From Nocardioides sp. Root122 (lineage in GTDB: Bacteria; Actinomycetota; Actinomycetes; Propionibacteriales; Nocardioidaceae), in NCBI RefSeq assembly GCF_001425025.1, contig NZ_LMDE01000016.1, forward strand, positions 2,024-66,023: a DNA stretch of 64,000 bases, written 5' to 3'. A program made the position numbers and the translations under genes. Positions 52,513-63,046 of this stretch are shown here, in pieces. The stretch's first letter is position 1; the number at the start of each line of letters is the position of its first letter. A model generated the notes under the pieces. It was not told where the DNA came from and did no database searches. It worked only from the letters and a program-made list of their open reading frames with translations.

Positions 52513-53427
52513 ATGGACGCCTCCGGGTGGCAACCCGAACCGGGCTGGCGACACCTGCCCGGCGCCGGACCGGCCACCGCCGGGGTCTGGTCGGCCACCG
52601 TCGGCGGCCGCGAGGTGGTCGTCAAGCGCCTCCGCGTGCCCGACCCGCACGACCCCAGCGGGGTCCTCGTGCCCGGAGACGTGAACTACTGGCGGCGTGC
52701 CGCGGACGTGGCCCTCTCCGGCGTGGTGGCCGATGCCCCCGGGCTGCGCGAGGCGCCCGTCGTGCGCGTGGACGAGGACACGGAGGGCATCACCCTCGTG
52801 CACGAGCGGGTCGAGCGCCACGACGCACCCGGGCTCTGGATCGCGGCCTGCCTCGGCCGCTTCGCCTCCGCCGACCTGGGCCGGCACCCGTGGCTGGCCC
52901 GCGACCAGCTCCGCAGCCGCCTCGGTCTCGTCGAGCGTCGTGGCGGCTGGAGGACCCTGGCCCGCACGCCGATGGCCGACGTGGCCGACCACCTCTGGTC
53001 GCACCGCACGGTGTGGCTCGACCGCTGCGACGCGCTGCCGCAGGTCGCGCAGCACGGCGACCCGTCAGCGGCCAACATCCCCGGCCGGGCGGGCGACGGC
53101 GCGGTCGCCATCGACTGGGCGCACCTGGGCCGCGGGCCGGTGGGCGCCGACCTCGGCTACCTCTCGCTGGCGACTCGCGAGGACGTCGACCCGCTCGTGG
53201 AGGCGTACGTCGCTGCGCTCACGCCGGGGCTCGTGTCGGTCGACGAGGTGCGCACCGGCGCCCGCGTGATGGCCGTCTACACCGCCCTCACGCGCCTGGA
53301 CTGGGCCCTGGCGCGCGTGGCGGACGGCGACGGCGCCCTGGCGGGCAAGTTCCGCCACCCCAGCGTGGCGCCGTACATCTATGCGATGCAGCGGCAGGTC
53401 GGCCAGATCGAGGCACTGCTCGCCTGA
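52513..53427 (+). CDS. Aminoglycoside phosphotransferase (APH)-fold kinase-like protein
   Basis: 304 residues. VVVKRLRVPD supplies the ATP-binding Lys; QHGDPSAANIPGR is the catalytic loop (HGD....N) and VAIDWAHLGRG the metal-binding IDW. These are the hallmarks of the APH/choline kinase superfamily, where most chromosomal members phosphorylate unknown small molecules. TAGGTT (52500-52505) lies 7 bases before the ATG, indicating a leaderless start independent of the ABC genes. Confidence 0.84.
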   Translation: MDASGWQPEPGWRHLPGAGPATAGVWSATVGGREVVVKRLRVPDPHDPSGVLVPGDVNYWRRAADVALSGVVADAPGLREAPVVRVDEDTEGITLVHERVERHDAPGLWIAACLGRFASADLGRHPWLARDQLRSRLGLVERRGGWRTLARTPMADVADHLWSHRTVWLDRCDALPQVAQHGDPSAANIPGRAGDGAVAIDWAHLGRGPVGADLGYLSLATREDVDPLVEAYVAALTPGLVSVDEVRTGARVMAVYTALTRLDWALARVADGDGALAGKFRHPSVAPYIYAMQRQVGQIEALLA

Positions 53428-53440
53428 GCCGACCAGCCGC

Positions 53441-54379
53441 TCAGAGCTGGCTGGCCGCGAAGGTGTCGCAGGACTCCACGGTGCCGTCCTTGTAGCCCGT
53501 CATGAACCACCGCATCCGCTGCTCCGACGAGCCGTGCGTCCAGCCCTCGGGGTTCACGCCCTGGCCGGACTTCTGCTGGATCCGGTCGTCGCCGACGGCC
53601 TTCGCCGAGTCGAGCGCCTCCTGGATGTCGGCGTCGTCGAGCGACTCGAAGATCGCCACGCCGTCGGCGTCGGTCGTGCCGGTGGCGGCCTTGGTCCAGA
53701 GGCCGGCGTAGCAGTCGGCCTGCAGCTCGAGGCGTACGGCGTCGGACTCGGGACCCTGCTGGGTGCGGACCTTGCCCATGGTGCCCATCAGGTTCTGGAT
53801 GTGGTGGCCGTACTCGTGGCCGATCACGTAGGGCTCGACGAAGTCGCCGCCCTGGCCGCCGAGCTGGCCCTCGAGGACGTCCTGGAAGAACGTGGTGTCG
53901 AGGTAGATCTTCTGGTCGCTCGGGCAGTAGAAGGGGCCGACCTGCGAGCTGGCCTGGCCGCAGCCGGTGTTGACCGCGCCGCTGAAGGTCATCATCGTCG
54001 CGGGCGTGAAGCCGCTGTCGAACTGCGAGGACCAGAAGTTGTAGAGCGAGTTCTCGACCGCGACGCGGGCGCAGTCCTCGTCCTTGTTGGCGTCGGCTCC
54101 GGTCTTGCAGTTGTCGTAGCGCTCCGAGTCGTCCATCCGGCTCGTGTCGGTGCCGCCCTGGGACTGGGTGCCCGTGCCCGTGTCGCCCCCGCCGCCGATG
54201 CCGCCGCCGAGGCACTGGGTGAGGACCACGAACAGGATGATGATGATGACGCCGCCGATGCCGCCGCCGGCGCGGGTGCCGCCCGGGATGGGGAGTCGCA
54301 TCGGACCGCCACCACCGCCGCCACCGCCCCCGTCACCGACACGGGACGTGTCGAGCCTGGCCTTGGGGTTGAAGCGCAT
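53441..54379 (-). CDS. Neutral zinc metallopeptidase, YpfJ/KPN_02809 family
   Basis: 312 residues. The order is a cytoplasmic N-terminus with a run of nine Gly (residues 17-25), one membrane helix (GGVIIIILFVVLTQCLGG), a Gly/Thr linker, and an extracytoplasmic peptidase domain with HEYGHH in YVIGHEYGHHIQNLMG and a downstream acidic ligand in LELQADCYAGLW. Four or more Cys outside the membrane may pair. Substrate unknown. It is convergent with the APH-like gene, whose stop is 13 bp away. Confidence 0.92.
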   Translation of the reverse strand: MRFNPKARLDTSRVGDGGGGGGGGGPMRLPIPGGTRAGGGIGGVIIIILFVVLTQCLGGGIGGGGDTGTGTQSQGGTDTSRMDDSERYDNCKTGADANKDEDCARVAVENSLYNFWSSQFDSGFTPATMMTFSGAVNTGCGQASSQVGPFYCPSDQKIYLDTTFFQDVLEGQLGGQGGDFVEPYVIGHEYGHHIQNLMGTMGKVRTQQGPESDAVRLELQADCYAGLWTKAATGTTDADGVAIFESLDDADIQEALDSAKAVGDDRIQQKSGQGVNPEGWTHGSSEQRMRWFMTGYKDGTVESCDTFAASQL

Positions 54380-54502
54380 GGGCGTGTGCCTTTCCGCAGG
54401 TGGTGACGGGGAGACGAACCCCGGTGGAGCTTCTGCGCAGGTTAGCGCGTGGGTCCGCCGATGGGGCTCCTGCGCTCACCCCTTCGTAGGATGTCGCTCG
54501 AG

Positions 54503-56101
<1,599 letters not shown>

Positions 56102-56293
56102 GGTAGCGATCCCTCGGCGGTTTGAGGTGCGAGCGCATCCCTCAGCGGTTTGAGGTGCGAGCGGATCCCTCGGTGGTTGAGGTGCGAGCGGATCCCTCGG
56201 TGGTTGAGGTGCGAGCGGACCCCTCGGTGGTTGAGGTGCGAGCGCAGCGAGCCTCGAAACCCCACGTTACTCGTCAGTAGTATTGTCGTCCCC
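56102..56293. repeat. Second array of the GGTTTCGAGG-family repeat, opposite orientation
   Basis: Five units start at 56109, 56137, 56165, 56192 and 56219 with a 27-28-bp period; the core is CCCTCGGTGGTTGAGGTGCG. The last continues through GCAGCGAGCCTCGAAACC, the complement of the window's first bases. Units 1 and 2 have TTTGAGG, units 3-5 GTTGAGG. After the array, TATTGT (56281-56286) is the -10 of the crotonase gene. Confidence 0.88.
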
Positions 56294-57079
56294 ATGACTC
56301 CCGAAGACCTGGCCGCCGTCGGCCTCCGCCTCGACGTCGAGGGCCCGATCGCCACGGTGACGCTGGACCGTCCCGCCGTCCGCAACGCGCAGACACCGGC
56401 GATGTGGATCGCCCTGGGAGAGATCGGCCGCACCCTGCCCGACGAGGTGCGCGTCGTGGTGGTGACGGGGGAGGGCGACACGTTCTCCGCCGGGCTCGAC
56501 CGCGCGATGCTCGACCCCTCGACCGCGGGCGAGGAGAGCGTCGTGGGGCTGCTCGCGCTCAGCAACGAGGAGGCGTCGGCGCGCATCGACGCGTTCCAGC
56601 AGGGCTTCACCTGGCTGCGCGATCCGCGCTTCGTCTCGATCGCCAAGGTGCGCGGCTACGCCATCGGCGCGGGCTTCCAGCTCGCGTTGTCGTGCGACCT
56701 GCGGGTCGTGTCCGAGGACGCGAAGTTCTCGATGAAGGAGTCGGCCCTCGGCCTGGTCCCCGACCTGACCGGCACCAAGCCGCTCGTCGAGCACGTCGGC
56801 TACGCCCGAGCGCTCGAGATCTGCGCCACCGCCCGCGTCGTACCCGCCGACGAGGCCGTCCGGATCGGCCTGGCCACCGCCGCCGTCCCCGCGGGCGAGC
56901 TCGACGCGGCCGTGGCCGACCTGGCAGCGGCGCTCGTGGCACCGATGCCGGGCGTCGTGCCCGAGACCAAGGCACTGCTCCAAGGCGCGGCGGACCGCGA
57001 CCTCGACGAGCAGCGCAGGCTCGAGCGCGAGGCGCAGGTACGCCGCTTCCGCGCAGTCGCCGCGGCGTTCGCGGGCTGA
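56294..57079 (+). CDS. Enoyl-CoA hydratase/isomerase (crotonase) family protein
   Basis: 261 residues. VRGYAIGAGFQLALSCDLRV is the oxyanion-hole and CoA-binding region, and MKESALGLVPDLTG contains the second catalytic-type acidic position. The N-terminal VTLDRPAVRNAQT and SAGLDRAML are standard. It probably hydrates or isomerises an enoyl-CoA; the specific substrate is open. TATTGT ends 7 bases before the ATG (leaderless), directly after the repeat array. A homologue (echA12) lies near the ABC-F gene in M. tuberculosis too. Confidence 0.9.
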   Translation: MTPEDLAAVGLRLDVEGPIATVTLDRPAVRNAQTPAMWIALGEIGRTLPDEVRVVVVTGEGDTFSAGLDRAMLDPSTAGEESVVGLLALSNEEASARIDAFQQGFTWLRDPRFVSIAKVRGYAIGAGFQLALSCDLRVVSEDAKFSMKESALGLVPDLTGTKPLVEHVGYARALEICATARVVPADEAVRIGLATAAVPAGELDAAVADLAAALVAPMPGVVPETKALLQGAADRDLDEQRRLEREAQVRRFRAVAAAFAG

Positions 57080-57182
57080 CCGCCCGACCGGGCGGCGGCC
57101 CGCGTGGTCGGGCTGTCGGTGCCGCGAGGAACAATGCCCGGGATGCGGACGTTCACCGGAACGGACGAACGAAGGAGCAGGG

Positions 57183-59069
57183 ATGTCGATGGGGCCGGGC
57201 GCAGGTGGCCCACCGTGGCGGTTCCTCCGCAGCGATCGCAGCGTGGTCGAGAACAAGATCGAGCGCCGCACGGTGCGGAGGGTGCTGGGGTTCGCGCGAC
57301 CGCACCGCCCGCTGATCGCGGGATTCCTGGCGGTGACGGTGGTCGACGCGGCCCTCGTCGTGGTGCCACCGCTGCTGCTCAAGGCGATCATCGACGACGG
57401 CGTCCGCACCGGCGACACGTCGCTGGTGGTCTGGCTGGCCGTGCTGGTCGCGGTCGTCGCCGTCGTCGACTCCGCCTTCGGGCTGATCACCGGGTGGCTC
57501 TCCAGCCGCATCGGTGAGGGCCTGATCTACGACCTGCGCACGCAGGTCTTCGCGCACGTCCAGCGGCAGTCCCTGGCGTTCTTCACGCGCACCCAGACCG
57601 GTGCGCTCGTCAGCCGCCTCAACAACGACGTGATCGGCGCCCAGCGCGCGTTCACCTCGACGCTCCAGGGCACCGTGTCCAACATCATCGCCGCGATCGT
57701 CGTCGGGGTGACGATGCTGTTCCTCAGCTGGCCCGTGACGCTGCTCTGCCTCGCCCTCTTCCCGATCCTGCTGATCGCCTCGCGCTGGGTGGGCAACCGG
57801 CTGGCCGACCTGTCCCGCCAGCAGATGGACGGCAACGCCGACCTCGGCAACGCGATGACCGAGCGCTTCAACGTCGGCGGCGCGATGCTGCTCAAGCTCT
57901 TCGGCCGTCGCGAGTCCGAGGACGTGGCCTACGCCCGCAAGGCCGCCGTCGTGCGCGACCTCGGCGTGCGGATCTCGCTGCTCACCCGGGTCTTCTTCGC
58001 GGCCATGACGCTCGTGCCGTCGCTGGCCACGGCGCTGGTCTACGGCATCGGTGGGTGGCTGGCCATCCGCGGCGACCTGTCGGTCGGCACCATCGTCGCG
58101 CTGGGCGTGCTGCTCACCCGTCTCCTCGGCCCGCTGCAGGGGCTCTCCAACGTCCGGATCGACGTGATGACCGCGCTGGTGAGCTTCGACCGGGTCTTCG
58201 AGGTGCTCGACCTCCCGTCCCTGATCCAGGAGAAGCCCGACGCCGTCGAGCTGCCGGTCACCGCCTCGCGCCTGGAGTTCGACCACGTCGCCTTCACCTA
58301 CCCCCGGGCCGACCAGATCTCGCTCGCGTCCCTGGAGACCGTGGCCAGGACCGAGTCCCGCGACACCGGGCAGGTGCTCCACGAGGTCACCTTCACCGCC
58401 GAGCCGGGGCAGATGGTCGCCCTCGTCGGCCCCTCCGGTGCCGGCAAGACGACGGTCACGCACCTCGTTGCCCGGCTCTACGACGTCGAGTCCGGCGCCG
58501 TCCGGGTCGGTGGCCACGACGTCCGCGACGTGACGCTCCAGTCGCTGGAGGACGTCGTCGGCTACGTCACCCAGGACGCCCACATGTTCCACGACACCAT
58601 CCGGGCCAACTTGCTCTACGCCCGGCCCGGTGCGACCGAGACCGAGGTGTGGGCCGCGCTCGAGGCGGCGCAGATCGCCGGGCTGGTCCGCGCGCTGCCC
58701 GACGGCCTCGACACGGTCGTGGGGGACCGGGGCTACCGCCTCAGCGGTGGCGAGCGGCAACGACTGGCCATCGCGCGGCTGCTGCTCAAGGCGCCGGCGA
58801 TCGTGGTCCTCGACGAGGCCACCGCCCACCTCGACAGCGAGTCCGAGGCGGCCGTCCAGGACGCGCTCGACGCCGCGCTCGAGGGACGTACGTCACTGGT
58901 CATCGCGCACCGGCTCTCGACCGTGCGCAACGCCGACCTGATCCTCGTCCTCGACGACGGCCGGGTGGTCCAGCAGGGCACCCACGCCGAGCTGCTCGCC
59001 GCCGGTGGCCTCTACGCCACCCTCCACGCGACGCAGTTCCGCGAGGCGCCCGTCCCGGCGCCCAGCTGA
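57183..59069 (+). CDS. Type I ABC exporter, fused permease and ATPase
   Basis: 628 residues. Six membrane helices in the first ~330 residues, then an ABC domain with Walker A GPSGAGKTT, signature LSGGERQRLAIARLL, Walker B AIVVLDEATAHLD and switch His in VIAHRLSTV. It is a half-transporter that dimerises, of the MsbA/LmrA group, exporting lipids, drugs or peptides. AAGGAG precedes the ATG by about 7 bases. No peptide or protease partner is adjacent. A segment of ~25 residues (SLASLETVARTESRDTGQ) between the two domains is longer than usual. Confidence 0.92.
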   Translation: MSMGPGAGGPPWRFLRSDRSVVENKIERRTVRRVLGFARPHRPLIAGFLAVTVVDAALVVVPPLLLKAIIDDGVRTGDTSLVVWLAVLVAVVAVVDSAFGLITGWLSSRIGEGLIYDLRTQVFAHVQRQSLAFFTRTQTGALVSRLNNDVIGAQRAFTSTLQGTVSNIIAAIVVGVTMLFLSWPVTLLCLALFPILLIASRWVGNRLADLSRQQMDGNADLGNAMTERFNVGGAMLLKLFGRRESEDVAYARKAAVVRDLGVRISLLTRVFFAAMTLVPSLATALVYGIGGWLAIRGDLSVGTIVALGVLLTRLLGPLQGLSNVRIDVMTALVSFDRVFEVLDLPSLIQEKPDAVELPVTASRLEFDHVAFTYPRADQISLASLETVARTESRDTGQVLHEVTFTAEPGQMVALVGPSGAGKTTVTHLVARLYDVESGAVRVGGHDVRDVTLQSLEDVVGYVTQDAHMFHDTIRANLLYARPGATETEVWAALEAAQIAGLVRALPDGLDTVVGDRGYRLSGGERQRLAIARLLLKAPAIVVLDEATAHLDSESEAAVQDALDAALEGRTSLVIAHRLSTVRNADLILVLDDGRVVQQGTHAELLAAGGLYATLHATQFREAPVPAPS

Positions 59070-59202
59070 CGCGGATTTGAGGCCCGTCGTAGGTCGCGGG
59101 TCTCGGTACGCCGCGTCGCGACCTCGTTCCTCGGTCGCGGCGCCACTCGACCTCCCTCGCCAGGCCGGGAGCTCCTCCGTCGCTCGCGACTAGGCTCGTG
59201 AC
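59070..59202. repeat. Intergenic hairpin repeat, GGTCGCG type
   Basis: 133 bp without a gene. CGCGACC (59117-59123) and GGTCGCG (59133-59139) form a hairpin with loop TCGTTCCTC; it is preceded by GGGTCTCGGTACGCCGCG and followed by GCCACTCGACC, a different repeat type from the arrays at 1 and 56109. The end carries TAGGCT (59191-59196), the -10 of the SDR gene. Confidence 0.6.
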
Positions 59203-59973
59203 ATGGACCTGCAGCTCACCGACCGCGTCCACATCGTCACCGGAGGGGCCCGCGGGCTCGGCCGCGCGACCGCCGACGTGCTCGTCGCCGAGGGGGCGCG
59301 GGTGGTGATCTCGGGCCGCTCGGAGGAGTCGCTGGCCGAGGCGACCGCGTCGCTCAACGAGGCAGCCGGTCGTGAGGCTGCCGTCGCCGTGGTGGCCGAC
59401 AACTCCGACCGGGACGCCCCGGCCCGGCTGCTCGCGGTGGCGCGGGACACGTGGGGGCGCCTCGACGGTGCCCTGATCAGCGTGGGCGGTCCGCCGAAGG
59501 GTGCGGTCTCCGCGATCACCGACGAGCAGTGGAGCGAGGCCTTCGAGTCGGTGTTCCTCGGCGCCGTACGCCTGGCGAGGGAGGTCGGCGCCGCCTTGCC
59601 CGCCGGCGGCGCACTGGGCCTGGTGCTCTCGTCGAGCGTGCGCGCCCCGCTGCCGCAGATGGCGATCTCCAACGGTCTGCGGCCCGGTCTGGCCATGGTC
59701 GCCAAGACCCTCGCCGACGAGCTGGGACCGCACGGTGTCCGCGTCAACGGCCTGCTGCCCGGCCGGATCGCCACCGAGCGCGTCGCCGAGCTCGACGCGT
59801 CGACCGACGACCCCGAAGCGGCCCGGAGGGCCGCCGAGGCGACCATCCCGCTCGGCCGCTACGGCCGGCCCGAGGAGTTCGGCGCGGTGGCCGCGTTCCT
59901 GCTCTCGCCGGTGGCGTCATTCCTGACGGGCGTGATGCTCCCGGTCGACGGCGGGCTCCTCCGCGCGCTCTGA
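59203..59973 (+). CDS. SDR family oxidoreductase lacking the YxxxK catalytic pair
   Basis: 256 residues with the Rossmann motif VTGGARGLGRAT and the C-terminal GVRVNGLLPGRI. Where classical SDRs have YxxxK, this protein reads SNGLR (Ser and Arg), and the NNAG motif is SVGGPPKG. These changes mark an atypical actinobacterial SDR subgroup whose activity is uncertain; it may bind a nucleotide without normal dehydrogenase chemistry. TAGGCT lies 6 bases before the ATG. Its 3' end overlaps the convergent SURF1 gene by 57 bp. Confidence 0.88.
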   Translation: MDLQLTDRVHIVTGGARGLGRATADVLVAEGARVVISGRSEESLAEATASLNEAAGREAAVAVVADNSDRDAPARLLAVARDTWGRLDGALISVGGPPKGAVSAITDEQWSEAFESVFLGAVRLAREVGAALPAGGALGLVLSSSVRAPLPQMAISNGLRPGLAMVAKTLADELGPHGVRVNGLLPGRIATERVAELDASTDDPEAARRAAEATIPLGRYGRPEEFGAVAAFLLSPVASFLTGVMLPVDGGLLRAL

Positions 59974-60834
59974 CTCGTCCTCGGCGCCCGAGTCGAGGCG
60001 CTCGCGCCAGGTCTTGCGCCGCACCTTCGGCGCCGCCGGGACCGGGGCCCGCTTCGGCGCGGGTGAGGTCGGCTCAGGCCGTGGGTTCTCCTGGCTGCCC
60101 CACGGTCCGCGACCGCCGCGCCACTCGTCGTAGATCAGGTAGAAGAACCCGAAGATGGCCAGGACTCCGAAGAACCACCACTGCAGGCCGTAGAAGAAGT
60201 GCGGGCCGTTGTCGAGGTCGGGCATCTCCACCGGCAGCAGGGGGGTGGCGGGCTCGGGGGACTCCGAGCGCAGGTCGACCCAGCCGCCGAGCACCTCGCG
60301 ACCGAGCGCGTCGCCGATCCGCTCGCTGTTCACGGCGCGGGTCGAGAGGTCGGAGACCTCGGTGCTGCTGCCCTCGGCGTCCTGGCGTACCCACCCGGTC
60401 ACCGTCACCTCGCCCGCCGGCGGCTCGGGCACGTCCTCCTGGGTCGCGCCGCGGTTGTCGGTGGCGTACCAGCCGCGGTCCACCAGCAGCGTCTGGCCGT
60501 CCGTGGTCTCGAGGGGTACGACGACGTCGACGCCCGCCTCGCCGTCGCGGGTGCGGTAGCGCACGATCACGGTGTCCTCGACCGAGTAGGTGCCCACCGC
60601 CTCCACGATGCGCCACTCCTCGGAGGCGTCGACGGGCTCGCCGGGCGCCATCACCTCGGCGACGGGATCCGCGCCGGCCTTCTCGTTGCGCTCGATGATC
60701 GCGTTGCGTTCCTTGCGGTCGTCGAGCCGGTGGAACTGCCACTCACCGAGGCGCCACGCGACCCAGGCCAGGGCGACGACCACGAGTGCGAAGACGATCC
60801 AGCGGCGCGAGACCAGGAACCGCAGCTTGCTCAC
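59917..60834 (-). CDS. SURF1 family cytochrome oxidase assembly protein
   Basis: 305 residues. Two membrane helices (residues ~12-29 and ~213-235) bracket the periplasmic SURF1 domain, with GEWQFHRLDDRKERN at the start and LLVDRGWYATDN in the middle; the FFYGLQWWFFG helix entry is also typical. It aids heme A insertion into oxidase, consistent with ctaA and ctaB here. The C-terminal ~65 residues are a Pro/Arg/Glu-rich tail. GTG start with TAGCCT 6 bases upstream. The last 57 bp overlap the SDR gene on the other strand. Confidence 0.9.
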   Translation of the reverse strand: MSKLRFLVSRRWIVFALVVVALAWVAWRLGEWQFHRLDDRKERNAIIERNEKAGADPVAEVMAPGEPVDASEEWRIVEAVGTYSVEDTVIVRYRTRDGEAGVDVVVPLETTDGQTLLVDRGWYATDNRGATQEDVPEPPAGEVTVTGWVRQDAEGSSTEVSDLSTRAVNSERIGDALGREVLGGWVDLRSESPEPATPLLPVEMPDLDNGPHFFYGLQWWFFGVLAIFGFFYLIYDEWRGGRGPWGSQENPRPEPTSPAPKRAPVPAAPKVRRKTWRERLDSGAEDESERAEEPAVDREHHARQE

Positions 60835-60894
60835 CAGTCGAGGCTATCCGGGACGTCCTGACCCGCTGACCCCCGCCTCGTTAGACTCGGACAG

Positions 60895-61884
60895 GTGACG
60901 ACTCCTCTGGCGGACCGCTTCGGCCGCGTGGCCACCGACCTGCGGGTCTCGCTCACCGACCGCTGCAACCTCCGGTGCAACTACTGCATGCCGGCGGAGG
61001 GCCTCGACTGGCTGCCCACCGAGCAGACGCTGACCGACGACGAGGTGGTCCGCCTGGTCACCATCGGCGTGGAGCGGCTGGGCATCACCGAGGTCCGCTT
61101 CACCGGCGGGGAGCCGCTGCTGCGCCGCGGCCTGGTCGACATCGTCGCGCGCACCCACGCCCTCGGCGTCGAGACCTCGCTGACCACCAACGCCCTCGGC
61201 CTGTCCCGCACCGCACAGGCGCTGGCCGACGCCGGTCTCGACCGGATCAACGCGAGCATCGACAGCGTGCGCCCCGACACCTTCGCGGCCATCACCCGCC
61301 GCGACCGGCTCAAGGACGTCCTCGCCGGGCTCGAGGCGGCCAAGGCTGCCGGGCTGGGCCCGATCAAGCTCAACGCCGTGCTCCTGCGGGGGGCCAACGA
61401 CGACCAGGCCCCCGAGCTGCTGCGCTGGAGCATCGAGCACGGCTACGAGCTGCGCTTCATCGAGCAGATGCCGCTCGACGCCCAGCACGGCTGGAGCCGC
61501 GAGTCGATGGTGACCGCCGACGAGATCTTCGAGGCGCTGAGCGCCGAGTTCACGCTGACCCCGCACGGCGCCCCGCGCGGCAGCGCCCCCGCGGAGCTCT
61601 TCGACGTCGACGGCGGCCCGGGCACGGTCGGCGTGATCGCCTCGGTCACCCGCCCGTTCTGCGGCGACTGCGACCGCGTGCGCCTCACCGCCGACGGCCA
61701 GGTGCGCAACTGCCTCTTCGCCCGCGAGGAGTCCGACCTGCGTACGTCGCTGCGCACCGGTGCCGACGACGCGGAGATCGCCGAGCGCTGGGTCATCGCC
61801 ATGCGCGGCAAGCGTGCCGGCCACGGCATCGACGACGTGACCTTCCTCCAGCCGGACCGCCCGATGTCCGCGATCGGCGGCTGA
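60895..61884 (+). CDS. moaA: GTP 3',8-cyclase MoaA (molybdenum cofactor synthesis)
   Basis: 329 residues, radical SAM. The SAM cluster Cys are 24, 28 and 31 in TDRCNLRCNYCMP; the second cluster uses FCGDCDRVRL and VRNCLF near the C-terminus; the protein ends in the essential Gly-Gly (SAIGG). It makes the first intermediate of molybdopterin from GTP. TAGACT (60882-60887) is 7 bases before the GTG start (leaderless). No other moa genes are in the window. Confidence 0.96.
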   Translation: MTTPLADRFGRVATDLRVSLTDRCNLRCNYCMPAEGLDWLPTEQTLTDDEVVRLVTIGVERLGITEVRFTGGEPLLRRGLVDIVARTHALGVETSLTTNALGLSRTAQALADAGLDRINASIDSVRPDTFAAITRRDRLKDVLAGLEAAKAAGLGPIKLNAVLLRGANDDQAPELLRWSIEHGYELRFIEQMPLDAQHGWSRESMVTADEIFEALSAEFTLTPHGAPRGSAPAELFDVDGGPGTVGVIASVTRPFCGDCDRVRLTADGQVRNCLFAREESDLRTSLRTGADDAEIAERWVIAMRGKRAGHGIDDVTFLQPDRPMSAIGG

Positions 61885-61893
61885 TCCCGTCCG

Positions 61894-62469
61894 CTAGGTC
61901 CGATCGCGGCTCTGCCACTGGCTGCGCTCGAGGCGGTAGAGCCGGCTCTCACCCTCGTACCACGGATCCTCGCGCACGCCGATGAACGGCAGGTGCAGCC
62001 GCTCCGCGACCCTGCGTGACGGCTCGTTGCCGACGAACATGCCGCACCAGACCTCGGGAAGCCCGCGCGCGAAGACGTCGCCGAGCAGGGCCGCGGCGGC
62101 CTCGGTCGCGTAGCCGGACCCGACCGAGTCGGGATGCAGGTGCCACCCGACCTCGTACTCGTCGAGGAAGTCACCGTTGCGCCGGTAGGCCCTCGCCACG
62201 GACACGGTCCCGGCGACGGTCCCCGTGGCACGGACGACGATCGCCCGCGTCACGTCCCACGGGTCCCGCGCCTCACGTTGGCGCCGGTCGTCGATCCAGC
62301 GGCGGGCCTCCTCGAGGTCGGCCATGGGCACGTGCGGCGGATCGCCCAGCCAGCGGATCACTTCAGGACGCCGCAGGACGTCGAGCACGCGCGCCGCATC
62401 GCCCGGCTCGTAGGGACGCAGGACGAGTCGATCGGTCGTCAACGACGACTCACCCGGGTGGTCGGTCAT
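61894..62469 (-). CDS. GNAT family acetyltransferase (RimJ/RimL-like)
   Basis: 191 residues. Begins TTDRLVLRPYEPGDAARVLD, the usual start of RimJ/RimL-type GNATs; the acetyl-CoA site is SVGSGYATEAAAALL, with VWCGMFVGNEPSRRVAERL after it. It could acetylate a protein N-terminus or a small amine. ATG at 62469 was chosen over 62529 because the longer form would run into the divergent gene at 62538. It is convergent with moaA, 9 bp apart. Confidence 0.86.
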   Translation of the reverse strand: MTDHPGESSLTTDRLVLRPYEPGDAARVLDVLRRPEVIRWLGDPPHVPMADLEEARRWIDDRRQREARDPWDVTRAIVVRATGTVAGTVSVARAYRRNGDFLDEYEVGWHLHPDSVGSGYATEAAAALLGDVFARGLPEVWCGMFVGNEPSRRVAERLHLPFIGVREDPWYEGESRLYRLERSQWQSRDRT

Positions 62470-62537
62470 GGTGCGAGTGTCCACCGCGCCGTCCAGGCAC
62501 CGCACCTGGGTCGTCCTCGTGCGCCACAATCGGAGAC

Positions 62538-62981
62538 ATGGACCAGGACGACAGCGTGGAGGCCGAGAAGCCTCGCAACGGGCCGCGGCAGGAGCGCAAG
62601 GGCATCGTGCACTCGGCGACGGACCTCTTCCTGAACAGCACGCGGGCGCTGGTGGAGCAGGTGGCCCAGGCGGGAGGGGCAGGGGCGCAGGCCGTCGTCC
62701 CGGATTCCGTCCTCGCGACGGCCAACCGCATGCTCGAGTCCATGCGCACGGCCGTCGAGTCGGCGCCGCAGGTGGACGCCGAGCTCGAGATCGTCGTCAA
62801 GGAGATCCGTGCCAAGAGGCTGACCATCCAGGCCATCACGGCTGAGCTCGCGGTCCTGGACGACCAGCTCGAGATGTTGGAGCGTTCGTTGGCGCCGCTC
62901 CAGGCGTGGAGCGCCCAGTGGAGCAAGGTGCGGCACACGCTGCTCCACTCCCTCGACCTGGACACGAACAAGAAGGGCTGA
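62538..62981 (+). CDS. Conserved hypothetical protein with coiled-coil region
   Basis: 147 residues, charged at both ends (start MDQDDSVEAEKPRNGP, end DTNKKG). The second half, roughly residues 75-130, has heptad-like spacing of Leu/Ile/Val (LEIVVKEIRAKRLTIQAITA and LDDQLEMLERSLAPLQ) and probably forms a coiled coil. No enzymatic motif. The ATG at 62538 has CACAAT 7 bases upstream. I cannot assign a function. Confidence 0.7.
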   Translation: MDQDDSVEAEKPRNGPRQERKGIVHSATDLFLNSTRALVEQVAQAGGAGAQAVVPDSVLATANRMLESMRTAVESAPQVDAELEIVVKEIRAKRLTIQAITAELAVLDDQLEMLERSLAPLQAWSAQWSKVRHTLLHSLDLDTNKKG

Positions 62982-63046
62982 TCGGCACCTGCGGACCGCG
63001 CAGGGGATCGATGCCCCTGGGCTTGTCCGATGACTATGGTCGCGGG

